A DNA stretch of 64,000 nucleotides from Anagrus nilaparvatae (lineage: Eukaryota; Arthropoda; Insecta; Hymenoptera; Mymaridae), in assembly GCA_022575985.1 (NCBI GenBank), contig JAKSXM010000272.1:2418001-2482000 (forward strand), given 5' to 3'. The first letter of the stretch is position 1. Every line of letters starts with the position of its first letter. A program made the position numbers and the translations under genes. Shown one piece after another: positions 1-9,757 of the stretch. The notes beneath the pieces were generated by a model, which had not been told where the DNA came from, made no database searches, and saw only the letters and a program-made list of their open reading frames with translations.

Positions 1-222
1 GGAGAAGCTAACAGTTCAGTTCCATGCTGATCGTCGCTCAGTACATATCGCAGACGCGTATTGATTGCTTATAATAAAATCACTTATTAATTATTGTTAA
101 TTAAACGTGTAAATGACGAGTTATAAATAAAGATTAGAGAAGACGAGTATTATTAAATAAACTGTGCTGATTAATAAAAAGAAGAGTGTTTATTTTATTT
201 GCTTTAATCACATAACCCAATA
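1..222 (+). repeat. 5' LTR of copia element (start cut by window edge)
   Basis: Bases 1-222 match 6940-7161 with a single difference (A at 116, G at 7055). The left 56 bases of the LTR and the left target-site duplication are outside the window. An AATAAA-type signal is present in the R/U5 part. Confidence 0.95.
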
Positions 223-241
223 GGTTATCGGCCCGCCATCG
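223..241 (+). promoter_or_regulatory. Candidate primer-binding site of the copia element
   Basis: Directly after the LTR comes GGTTATCGGCCCGCC, close to the Drosophila copia site, which pairs with an internal part of initiator tRNA-Met rather than the tRNA 3' end. A half-tRNA primer is therefore likely, by analogy; pairing with the host tRNA was not tested. Confidence 0.6.
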
Positions 242-461
242 CTTCCACGGCGCGTGTGCCTTTTTTTTCGTGTGTTGATTAAAATAAAAAGCAAATAATT
301 TTTGGTGAGAGAAATTATTTTAAGAAGTGTGTATAAAAATTAATTAAATTTTGGTGAGAGAAATTAAAGAAGTGTGTGGAAAATTATTTTTTAAAAAATA
401 AAATTAATTATTTTTGTGTGTTTCCATTTATATATTTATATATATATATATAGAAGAGAAA

Positions 462-486
462 ATGGAGACCGAGCAGAAAGTAAAAG
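462..486 (+). CDS. Putative coding exon 1 of copia 5' ORF
   Basis: An ATG at 462 opens eight codons plus one base and is followed by a GT donor (AAAG|GTAGGA) at 487. The next intron would be 487-1256, ending TTTCTTTTAG. Splicing in phase 1 keeps the frame open into exon 2. This is inferred from splice consensus and phase only; there are no transcript data. It could be captured host sequence or a true leader exon of this copia lineage. Confidence 0.5.
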
Positions 487-1256
487 GTAGGATTTTTTTT
501 ATTATTGGTGTGAAATGGATGAGAGAGAAAAATTACCGGTAATTAATTAATTAAATTGAATTTTTTTTTATTGCTAAATTAATTATTGAAAAGTGGATGA
601 GTAAAGGAATTAAAAATTAAATTTTTATTTGACGTGTATGTGTATGTGTGTGTTTTACACAAAATGGCCGAAACCGACGCCAAGTTTTTCTCGATGGTGA
701 TGTACACGCCGGGCAGAAATTGTGTTTTACAAAGATGGCGCTCGAAATTTTTTTTATTGTTAAAATAAAAACGATCGATGACGAGAGAAATAATTTTTAA
801 TTTTCTTTCTTTTCAATAATTAAATATAAAAAGAAAAGTGAATAGATTTTGTTCGTACGAAAATGAAATTAATTAGATGCGCATAAATAAGACGTGAAAT
901 TTTTATTATTATTATTTTAGCGGGAAATGAAATTCGTGTGTGTGTTTTTGCGCGTGTATGTGTCCTGCACCCGGAAATATACGCACGAACATAACCTTTT
1001 TTTTAAGAAATGAAGAAAATAAAATGAATTTTTTTTTAAAGTTATGTGTATGTGTCTTTGCATGTATGTGTTCTACGTGTAAGATTACATGAATTTTAAC
1101 CTTTTTTTTTTTTTAAAAATTATAAGAGAACGAAACGAAAAGTTGTAGATGTGAATTTATTATATGCATATAAAATAAAGATGTGAATTTTTATTAAATT
1201 TTTTAAATAATTCCTTTTAGAATAAGACTTAAATTTAAGCAATATATTTCTTTTAG

Positions 1257-1400
1257 AAAATAAAGATCTATACATCAGTCTCATGACAATGTATGAAGCA
1301 AATGGGATGAGAGAGAAATATGGAGGTGAAAACGTTGTAGTCAGGTTAGATGAGAACGTGATTCGACTTGTAACCGAAAGTGGCTCAACTGTTTATATAG
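1257..1400 (+). CDS. Putative coding exon 2 of copia 5' ORF
   Basis: The exon is bounded by a pyrimidine-rich acceptor (TTTCTTTTAG at 1247-1256) and a donor ATAG|GTGTGT at 1401. It is 144 bases long and open throughout in the frame set by exon 1. It ends in phase 1, which again fits exon 3 starting at 1750. The codons run through LYISLMTMYEANG and LDENVIRLVTESG. No domain recognised. Two successive phase-1 junctions that keep one frame are unlikely by chance. Confidence 0.5.
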
Positions 1401-1749
1401 GTGTGTAATTTTTTTAGAAAAGATAAAATTTTTAAATAAATTTTTTTTTGACGTCAAATTAATAAAATTAGGTACCTAAAATTAAAACTAAAATTTAAAA
1501 ATTCATGAATTTTAAAATAAATAAATTTTTTTCAACATTAGCTGGTTTGTGAATAGTATAAATTATTATTGTGTTCATAATATGTTAAATATTTACAAGG
1601 GTGATCTTGAATAATATCTTGTGTTCGGATATGTGAAAGGTCATTCACTTTGTAGTTTTTCGTGCTTGTGTTCAGTCGATAAATTACGGAGTTAAATTCT
1701 TACCCTTTTATTACTTGTGCATGATTAGACTAAGTTAAAATCTTTTCAG

Positions 1750-2549
1750 ATAAAAATACCATCGAAGAAAAGGAGTGGGATTTGATATCTGAAGCTGTAA
1801 AAAGGGAAGAATCATTGGGAAATAAGCTGCTCATTCCCATAGAAATCCAGCAAACAGAACTTAATGAAGGGGGTTTTGAGTTTGTAGATACGCGAAATGA
1901 TGAGTCTGAAAATGAAAAGAAAAATGACGAGAAAAATGAATTAGATGATGTGAATAGAGGAGGCCATGGCATGAATGATGAGGATGATGTGATCGTGACT
2001 GATGCGTCTACTCAGACCCCACCTTTTGGTAAGAAACAAAAGCCATTGATTAAAAATGTTGAAAAATGTAACCTAAATCTGCAGAAGGGTTACAGCAAAA
2101 ATCAAAATGTAAGTTTTGAAACTAAATTAAATGATTCTGAAGTTTTAGATGGGCAGAATTTTTATGATGGGATGCAGAGAAAATTTGATGCGTACTTGAA
2201 AGAAGTGAAGGAACAGCACAAAAAGAATTTAGATGTGATGGCAGCTAAAAATGATATTATTGCCAAGCATACTCAAGGTGTGATGAATGAAGTGGAAAGT
2301 AGGCTAGATAGGAGAGTGACAAGAATAGAAAATACTCTTTCTGGAGTTAAAAATTTAGATGAGATTGCTGGCACTTTGAAGAGAGCCTTAGATAGGGTAG
2401 ATGGGACAAATAATGACGAGATACAAAATAGAGAGGTAAGAGACCATAATAATTCTAATTTATTTAATTCTACGATGGTGCCTGAAAGTATAAATATTTC
2501 TAATAAAAATGATATCACATTAATAATTCGAGACGAGATTAAAAGTTAG
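1750..2549 (+). CDS. gag: Copia Gag N-terminal region, acidic and coiled coil (exon 3)
   Basis: Open reading frame following an acceptor TCTTTTCAG at 1741-1749. The first third is strongly acidic (runs of D, E, N and K). The centre, from about FYDGMQRKFDAYLKEVKEQ to RALDRVDG, looks like a long coiled coil, as expected for a capsid-protein multimerisation region. The stop at 2547-2549 lies just after a run of A. The -1 frame is open from 2543 straight into the Gag domain, so this and the next entry were probably one ORF, parted by a one-base indel. No methionine near the start is convincing without splicing; the first internal ATG is at 1972. Confidence 0.7.
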
Positions 2550-3238
2550 GAATTAGTACGTTTTCGAATAAAAATTATTCAAATAAAGACGAGTCGATTG
2601 TAAATGAATTGAAAGATGTATTAAAGACCGGTTTATCATCTCGAGATACAGGTTCTAGAAGAGATTACAAGTTAACTAATAAAATGCGTTTTGAACATTT
2701 TATGGACTTTTTTACGTCAGAATTAAGAACAAAGGATTTGTTATATGTTATTGATACAAAAATTAAAGTAAATGATAATTTAGATGAGCGTACTATAGAA
2801 AGTAATAAATTTAGAGTCCGTGATATATTGATAAATAGAATAGATCAAAATTATCATAATAAAATTTTAGATGAGTCAAATCCTATTAAAATGTTAGAAA
2901 AGATACAAGAAATAAAAAGATGTGAAAATAATTTAACTTCCGTGGATCTTAGAAAACGGTTGTATAATATACAATATAATCCTAACAAAGAAAAGGCAGC
3001 AGAATTTTGGGATAGATTTGACGAGTTGACGAGAAATTACAATAACATCCCAAATGCTCCTGCCCTTTCTGAACAAGAAATTAGAGACGCGTTTTATCAA
3101 GCAATAGAAAAGAATATACCTCAGGTACACCATCTAGAATTTGTAAATGTAAATTTGACGGGTAAAAGTCTCTCTTACGAGGACTTAAAACGTTTTATCA
3201 TACAGCATGAAGCAAGTAGATTGTTTAAATATTTTTAA
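2543..3238 (+). CDS. gag: Copia-type Gag (capsid) domain
   Basis: A Gag domain of the copia/UBN2 kind, forming the virus-like particle shell in the cytoplasm. Recognisable blocks are MRFEHFMDFFTSEL, NPIKMLEKIQEIKR, YNPNKEKAAEFWDRFDEL and [17 protein letters not shown] near the end. The frame is open from 2543 and has no obvious start, so it is read as a continuation of the upstream coiled-coil ORF. It ends at 3238 and overlaps the next ORF in another frame. The usual CCHC zinc knuckle that follows this domain is not visible here or in the next 100 bases, which suggests a short deletion. Confidence 0.8.
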   Translation, partial: KLGISTFSNKNYSNKDESIVNELKDVLKTGLSSRDTGSRRDYKLTNKMRFEHFMDFFTSELRTKDLLYVIDTKIKVNDNLDERTIESNKFRVRDILINRIDQNYHNKILDESNPIKMLEKIQEIKRCENNLTSVDLRKRLYNIQYNPNKEKAAEFWDRFDELTRNYNNIPNAPALSEQEIRDAFYQAIEKNIPQVHHLEFVNVNLTGKSLSYEDLKRFIIQHEASRLFKYF

Positions 3239-3389
3239 TACTGATTTAAATAGACGAGATAATATAACTCAAGTTAGCTTTACCGGATTAAACAATAATA
3301 AATTACTAGCCGAATTTTTGGCCGATACCGGAGCTACAGAGCATCTTACAAATTCTAAATTAATATTTTTAAAATTAATAAGACGTTAG
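3207..3389 (+). CDS. pol: Copia aspartic protease fragment
   Basis: Contains [15 protein letters not shown], the catalytic D-T/S-G motif of retrotransposon aspartic protease, which cuts the Gag-Pol polyprotein. The motif lies about 40 residues into this frame. The frame stops at 3389; the protease continues in the frame that leads into the integrase ORF, open from about 3390. A one-base break near 3370-3388 explains this. The break just after the active-site region means the protease cannot be made from this copy as read. Confidence 0.85.
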   Translation: MKQVDCLNIFNTDLNRRDNITQVSFTGLNNNKLLAEFLADTGATEHLTNSKLIFLKLIRR

Positions 3390-4705
3390 ATGAGAATTAT
3401 AATAATATTATAAAATGCGCAAATAAAGATGAGTCAGCGAATTTTAAATCGGAGGGAGTAGGAGTTGTAGATTTGATAAATTCGGATAATAATATTTCTT
3501 TAAGAAATGTAATTTGCGCTGAAGGCTTATCGGAAAACTTGCTTTCCCTGAGAAAATTTGCTGATAAAGGTTTAGCTATTTATTTAGATATTGAAAAAAT
3601 TAATATTTTTGACCCTGTTTCTAAGAAATCATTTATCTCTGGTATATATGATAAACCTTACTGGAAAATAGAATTTGAAGTGAATAATTTAGATGAGAAC
3701 ATAAACTCAGAACAAAGTCCTTTAAATAATAAAATTATTGCATACTTAACGACGAGAAGTAACCGAAATTATGAATTAAAAGATAAATCTGATAAAAATA
3801 GTAAAAGTCATTTAGATGAGAAATTAGATGTGATTATTGAAAATTTCTGTGACAATAATTTATTTGATAATGAGACTGTAGTAGAAGTTGATTTAAATGA
3901 TGCGATTTTTGAAAATAGCTTAAGAGACAGAATTTTAAATAATCCCGATGAATCGCTTTTTACTGATGATGAATTCGAAGAGAAAAACGAATTAAATTTT
4001 GATAAACACAACAATGTGTTTGTTAAAAATAACAGAGAAATGTTATGGCATGTCAGAATGGGCCATGCGTCGTTGGGATATTTAAAAAGGCTTCAAAAAT
4101 TATATCCAGAAATAAAAGATTTAAAAGATGCGAAATTTGATGAGAAAATTTTAGATTGTGAAATATGCTTGATTTCTAAACTAAATAAATTGCCGTTCAA
4201 TAATGTAAGATTTAGAGCAAATGAACCGTTACAAATAATTCACTCCGATATAATGGGTCCTATTAGTCCTATGACTTACCCAAAAAGGTATAGATACATT
4301 TCTGTATTCATAGATGACTATTCTAGGGCGGCAATGGCTTTTGGCATGAAAACAAAAGATGAGACTGGAACATGCCTTGAACTGTTTGTTAAAAGCACTA
4401 GAAACTTTATTGGACGAGATGCTAAAGTTTGTTACCTAAGAACTGACCAAGGTACTGAATTTACTGGTGGGAAAACTAAAGAAGTATTGGAGAAATTAGG
4501 AGCTGAGTTAGAACTCGCAACTCCTGATACTCCAGAACATAATGGTGTTTCGGAGAGATTTAATCAAACCATTCAAAAGAAAATCCGTTCTTTAATGTAT
4601 GATGCGAAACTTCCTGAAAATATGTGGGACTTAGCTTTAGGTGCGGCTGTCTATGCGTATAATCGCACACCACATAAGTCTGTAGACATGAATTATGCAA
4701 ACTAA
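3390..4705 (+). CDS. pol: Copia protease C-terminal part plus integrase
   Basis: The ORF from 3473 runs 410 codons and is open upstream to about 3390. The protease tail includes [15 protein letters not shown]. Integrase follows: an HHCC zinc module ([14 protein letters not shown], then CEICLISK) and the DDE core. Counting from 3473, the catalytic residues are Asp259 (HSDIMGPI), Asp325 (LRTDQGTEF) and Glu361 ([10 protein letters not shown]), spacing D-65-D-35-E as in rve integrases. An acidic insertion (about residues 80-180) separates protease and zinc module. It stops at 4703-4705 inside the normally continuous integrase to RT linker; a one-base shift there leads into the RT ORF. Confidence 0.92.
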
Positions 4706-6786
4706 ATCCCAGATTTGAACCAAAATTAAGCCAATTAAAACGTTTTGGTTGTTTGTCATATATTAAAATACATAGAAGGATAGGTCCTAAATTTAGGAGA
4801 ATAGCGATGAGAGTTGTATTAGTAGGATATAAATCAACTGGCTTTATTTTTCTTAAACCTGAAGAAGGAAAATTTTATGAAAGCCGAAATGTTAGATTTA
4901 ACGAAAAATTGGTTTTTGGTGACAAATATAGAAAGAATAGCATAACAGATTGGGAAAATGTCTTTGATGAGATAGACAAAGAAAATTGGTTTGTTAAATT
5001 TGAAGAGAAACCAAAAGAAAATGTTGATAACATACAAAGAACGGAGGGAGCGTTAAAAAGAAAAAGAGGTAGACCCAGTAAAAATATTCTAGTAAACTCT
5101 ATTAATGTACCTTTAGAAGAGTCTGAAGAAGAGACTGAAATTTTAGATGATGAATATTATCATGCATTGCTCACTAAAATTAATAAAGATCCAGGTTCTT
5201 ATAAAGAAGCCATGAAATCAGACGAGAAAAATAAGTGGGATCTTGCAGTAAAAGACGAGCTAAATTCAATGAATAAAAATAAAGTATGGAATTTTGTTAA
5301 AAGACCTCTTGTAGATGAATATGGTACTAAACCAAATATAATTGATTCTCGATGGGTTTTAAAGAAAAAGATTGAGCCTAATGGCAAAATCAAACATAAG
5401 GCGAGATTAGTAATAAGAGGGTTTAAAGACAAAAATACATACGATCTGAAAGACACTTATGCTCCTGTTTCTAGACTTGTATTAATTAGAGCAGTACTTG
5501 CAATCATAAATAAATATGACTTAGATGTGTGTCAAATGGACGTGAAAACTGCCTTCCTAAATGGTAAAATCGAAGACGAGATATACATGGAAATACCAGA
5601 AGGGGTGAATGTCTCAGAAAAATTTAGACGAGAAAATGTTTGCAAAATAGAAAGAGCATTATATGGTTTAAAAATTAGCCCTAAAAGATGGAATGAACGT
5701 TTTAGTGAAGTAGCTTCAAAAATTGGGTTAACTTCACATTATGATGAACCATGTCTATTTACTTGGAGAGATGGGGATAAATTTCTCATATTATTACTAT
5801 ACGTAGACGATATGTTAATCGCTAGTAATGATTTAGTCAAATTGGAGCAAATAAAACTGAAGTTGAAAGATGAGTTTGAAATGACAGATCTAGGAGAGCC
5901 TAAAAGTTTTCTTGGGATTAACTTAGAACGAAATCGATCGGAGAGAATTTTAAGTTTATCACAAGAAGATTATATAGAAAAAATGTTAGAAAGATTTGGT
6001 TTTAAAGAAAAACATCCTCAAAGAACGCCTATGGTAACGCATCAGGTGGCAAATCGAAAAAGAAAAGAACGAGAAGAGTCTGATGATGATGAGAAATTGA
6101 ATAAAAATTTACTTAAGGCTGATACACCTTATAGGGAAGCTGTTGGTTCTTTAGCATATTTGGCAAACGTTACTAGACCTGATATTGCATATACCGTAAA
6201 TATATTGAGTAGACATCAGGTTGAACCGACTGAAAATGAGTGGTCTATGATTGAAAGGGTATTTCGATATCTTAAAGGAACCATAGATTTGAAATTGACA
6301 TACACGGGTCTAAATAATAAACTAGAAGGCTATTCTGACTCTAGTTATTCTGATTGTAAGAAATCATTAACAACTAGTGGATATGTTGTTAGATTGTTTG
6401 GCGATTCAATAGCCTGGAAGACACGTAAACTGTCTTACGTAAATTTGTCTACTTGTGAGGCTGAATACGTTGCGATGAGTAATGCGACCCAAGAAATGAT
6501 TTCAATCTTTAATTCACTGAAATTAATGTTGAACATTCCTTTAATGCCCTTGACCCTTTGGTGTGATAATGCAGCTGCGGATAAGAATACTAAGACGAGA
6601 GGTAGTAATAGATTAAGACACATAATAGATTCTAAGGTTGACTATTTTAAAGAGTGTCTCAAAAAGAGTTATATCGAAGTTAGATGGGTACCTTCTAAAG
6701 AACAAATAGCCGATATTTTTACTAAACCGTTGGCTTTTGATTTGCACAGACAATTGACTAATTCTATCTTGAACTTGGAGAGTTAG
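4706..6786 (+). CDS. pol: Copia reverse transcriptase and RNase H
   Basis: 677 codons from 4753, open upstream to the frame break near 4703. It begins with the integrase C-terminal linker (IGPKFRRIAMRVVLVGY), then the RVT_2-type RT: SRWVLKKKIEPNGKIKHKAR, MDVKTAFLNGKI, YGLKISPKRWNERF and the catalytic YVDDMLIAS at about residue 350. RNase H follows: GYSDSSYSDCKKSLTTSGY, STCEAEYVAMSNA and a C-terminal IADIFTKPL. All catalytic blocks look intact. This is the expected size for copia RT/RNase H, and it is the best-preserved part of the element. Confidence 0.95.
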
Positions 6787-6868
6787 ACGAGTTAAATTGT
6801 ATATGATGTGTATTCGATGAGATGAACTAATAATTGATTTGATTTGTTTCAGATAAATAGAAAGTGCT

Positions 6869-6883
6869 TGAGACGGGAGGGAG
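6869..6883 (+). promoter_or_regulatory. Polypurine tract of copia element
   Basis: TGAGACGGGAGGGAG lies immediately before the TGTTGGA start of the 3' LTR, the position where plus-strand DNA synthesis is primed. Confidence 0.8.
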
Positions 6884-7161
6884 TGTTGGACTGTGGCGCC
6901 TCCGCGCACTTCCTTTTTATACTATGTGGTGAAGAAGGAGGAGAAGCTAACAGTTCAGTTCCATGCTGATCGTCGCTCAGTACATATCGCAGACGCGTAT
7001 TGATTGCTTATAATAAAATCACTTATTAATTATTGTTAATTAAACGTGTAAATGGCGAGTTATAAATAAAGATTAGAGAAGACGAGTATTATTAAATAAA
7101 CTGTGCTGATTAATAAAAAGAAGAGTGTTTATTTTATTTGCTTTAATCACATAACCCAATA
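6884..7161 (+). repeat. 3' LTR of copia element (278 bp)
   Basis: Begins TGTTGGACTG and ends AACCCAATA; the usual final CA is not present. It contains a GC-rich block (GGCGCCTCCGCGC) in U3. It differs from the visible 5' LTR at one base (7055). The five bases after it, GCATT at 7162-7166, would be the target duplication, but the left copy is outside the window. Confidence 0.95.
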
Positions 7162-7549
7162 GCATTTTAATATCTAGATTTAATAAATTATCTTTTCGAT
7201 ATTTTTAGTTTTTCATAAATTGCAAATTACAATTTTGTCCCCTTTTTTATCTTTTGAATATGTAAAATATTTTTTGATTGTTACTTTATTATTTTCAAAA
7301 TCAATATCAGCTATTATTTATTAATATTTAGATAATATTTTTAAATATTGTTAAAAACACGTTTTCTTTCTTCTTTTTTTAAAAGAATTAATTTGTTATA
7401 AAATAATTATTAATTATAATTTATAAATTTAAGATAAATACAAAAATTTAAGCAAAAAAATAAATAATTTATAATTTAAAAATTTTAGAACTCTGTATTT
7501 CGATATTTTAGATATCGATACGGTATTATACGGATTAAATTTATTATAA
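7162..7549. other. AT-rich spacer, nothing recognised
   Basis: About 390 bases of AT-rich sequence between the copia 3' LTR and the first fold-back element. No ORF, splice site pair or repeat seen. Confidence 0.6.
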
Positions 7550-7557
7550 CTAAACAC

Positions 7558-8908
7558 TAGAGTGGACCTATTTTTGGACTTTGTGGAAAAACTTTGCTCC
7601 ACCGGTTTTTTTGTGAAATTTGGTCATAAAAAGTTCCGAGTTCCAAGGATTTTGCTTTCGCCTTGCAAAACAAAAGGCAGCAAAACACGTGCCTGTAACC
7701 ACCTCAATTTTCCCATTTAAATAACATGGGCATTTTGAATTTTTAGCTATATAAATTCTCACAAAAGCCGAAAAGCGGTTTAAAATGCTAATTTTTATTG
7801 GAAAATTGTTATAAAGACATGCGAACAGCCCCTGATTCATTCTAATGGGAATTCTGGGCCTTGAAACGCTAATTACGTGTTGGCGCAATGTTATAAAATA
7901 GGGTTTTTCGGTAATTTTCAATAAAACGCTACAATCTCAAAAATTAACCAAAAAACTTCTGGTTGGTCTACTTTTTTTGGTGTAAGTGTCACCTTTCAAA
8001 CGACGTAACCCGTACATTTTTATCACTGTTTTTCTGAGCGCTATAGTCAATTAACCTACTGATAATTTTTTACCCGAAATTACCAATTTTTTAATTTATT
8101 TTAATTGCTGCCAAAATTGTAATTTTTGATGAAATTTAGTTTTATAGGCCTTAAAAAATTTTTACAAGCTTCAAGTTTTTAAAAATTGTTTACTTGTCTC
8201 TTTTCTTTAATTAGTTTTTAAGGTATTGCTTTTCAAAGATAATGATAAAAATTGACTTTTTTTAAAACCCTAAAATTGGGACTCTGACTTTAAATTATCA
8301 TTTCTGGTTAATGAATTATTGAAAAGCAGTGAGTAAAAATATTTTGTAAACTTGAAGCTTGTAAAAAAATTTTAAGGCCTTTAAAATTCAATTTCGTCAA
8401 AAATTACAATTTTGGCAGCAATTTAAAAAAATTTAAAAATTGGTCATTTTGAGTCAAAAATTACCAGTAGGTTAATTGACTATAGCGCTAAGAGAATCAG
8501 TGATAAAAATATACGGCTTACGTCGATTGAAAGGTGACACTTACAACAAATAAAGTAGACCAACCAGAAGTATTTTGGTTAATTTTTGAGATTGTAGCGT
8601 TTTATTGAAAATTACCGAAAAACCCTATTTTATAACATTACGCCAACACGTAAGTTTCTAGGCCCACAATTCCCATTAGAATGAATGGGGGGCTGTTTGC
8701 ATGTCTTTATAACATATAAAAGTATGTTTTCCAGTAAAAATCAGCATTTTAATATATACATAATTCCCATGTTATTTAAATGGGAAAATTGAGGTGGTGA
8801 CAGGCACGTGTTTTTGCAAGGCGAAAGCAAAATCCTTGGAACTGGGAACTTTACAAAAAAACCCGGGGAGCAAAGTTTTCCACACAGTCCAAAAATATGT
8901 CCACTCTA
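7558..8908. mobile_element. hAT-type fold-back MITE with 8-bp TSD
   Basis: The whole 1351-bp unit is an imperfect palindrome with its centre near 8235. Its left end, TAGAGTGGACCTATTTTTGG, is the reverse complement (one mismatch) of its right end. CTAAACAC at 7550-7557 is repeated exactly at 8909-8916. An 8-bp TSD and a TAG-A/G-G terminus are hallmarks of hAT transposons, so this is a non-autonomous hAT derivative. The 352-bp ORF on the minus strand inside it has no protein character. Confidence 0.9.
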
Positions 8909-8995
8909 CTAAACACATATGATCAAAATATAAATAAATTAATGCACAAAATTTTTTATTTGGTTAAGCCGAGCATCGCGAGGCCAATCAGCTAG

Positions 8996-9757
8996 TTTTA
9001 ATTAAATTGTCAAATGGAGGTGTATCATTCAAAGGATATTAAAATTACTATACCTTTGTAAAATTTTCCGCAGAATTCAAATTTTTGGTCAGATTTTCAT
9101 TTGTTCACCACGCCTAGCTTGAAAGATCGGATTATGCAAACATCGGGCACTTGGGATTTTATAGTGGAAAATGAATGTTCAACCTATGAGATAATACTTT
9201 CTTGGAATTAAATGTTTTACCTAGCTTCTTGAGAGTTGTTTCATTAAAAAAACTTTTCTCGTTAGTTTGGTGCTCAGTCAAACTAAAATTGTGAAGCAAA
9301 ATCAGAAAAACCGCTGCAAAATGGGTTTTCCTATGTATTTTAAATGGGAGACATATTGATAAATATCTCGAAGAGGATGACTGATTTTGAAAAACGGGTT
9401 TCACCATGTTTTTGGGGACCGAAAAAGCAACCTGTCCTAAAAATTTCAGCCCGATCCGAAAAGGAAAAATTTTTGCTCATTTTTAGCTGCCCCGAGACAC
9501 ATTTTATCAAATAACTCTCAAGAAGCTAGTTGAAACATTTAAATCCAAGAAAGTATTATCTCCTTATAGGTTAAACATTCATTTTCCGCTATAAAATCCC
9601 AAGTGCCCGACGTTTGCATAATCTGATCTTTCAAGCTAGGCGTGGTGAACAAACGAAAATCTGACCAAAAATTTGAATTCTGCGGAAAATTTTACAAAGG
9701 TCTAGTAATTTTAATATCCTTTGAATGATACACCTCAATTTGACAATTTAATTAAAA
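8996..9757. repeat. Fold-back (long inverted repeat) element
   Basis: The left arm starting TTTTAATTAAATTGTCAAAT pairs with the right arm ending in its complement at 9757, and the pairing continues through to a centre near 9376. The arms carry the block AAGATCGGATTATGCAAAC and its mate. No target duplication was recognised, so its mode of movement is unknown. Confidence 0.8.

Larger units (their letters stand above)
1..7161 (+). mobile_element. Ty1/copia LTR retrotransposon, nearly full length
   Basis: Two copies of one sequence bracket a Gag, protease, integrase, RT, RNase H coding order; integrase before RT is the copia order. Window base 1 aligns with base 6940, so the first 56 bases of the 5' LTR lie outside the window. 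The LTR start TGTTGGA, the GGTTAT primer-site region and the RT sequence type all resemble Drosophila copia. The internal region is about 6.66 kb, longer than copia (about 5.1 kb in total), because of a 1.5-kb leader holding putative introns. LTR near-identity implies a recent insertion, yet the ORF has four breaks. Confidence 0.95.

Noticed and set aside
1730..1972. Minus-strand 80-codon ORF over copia Gag.
   Set aside because: Shadow of the acidic plus-strand coding region, rich in Ser and Phe from complementary codons.
7568..7921. 117-codon minus-strand ORF.
   Set aside because: Lies entirely within one arm of the palindromic hAT-type element; no protein character and the other arm does not conserve it.
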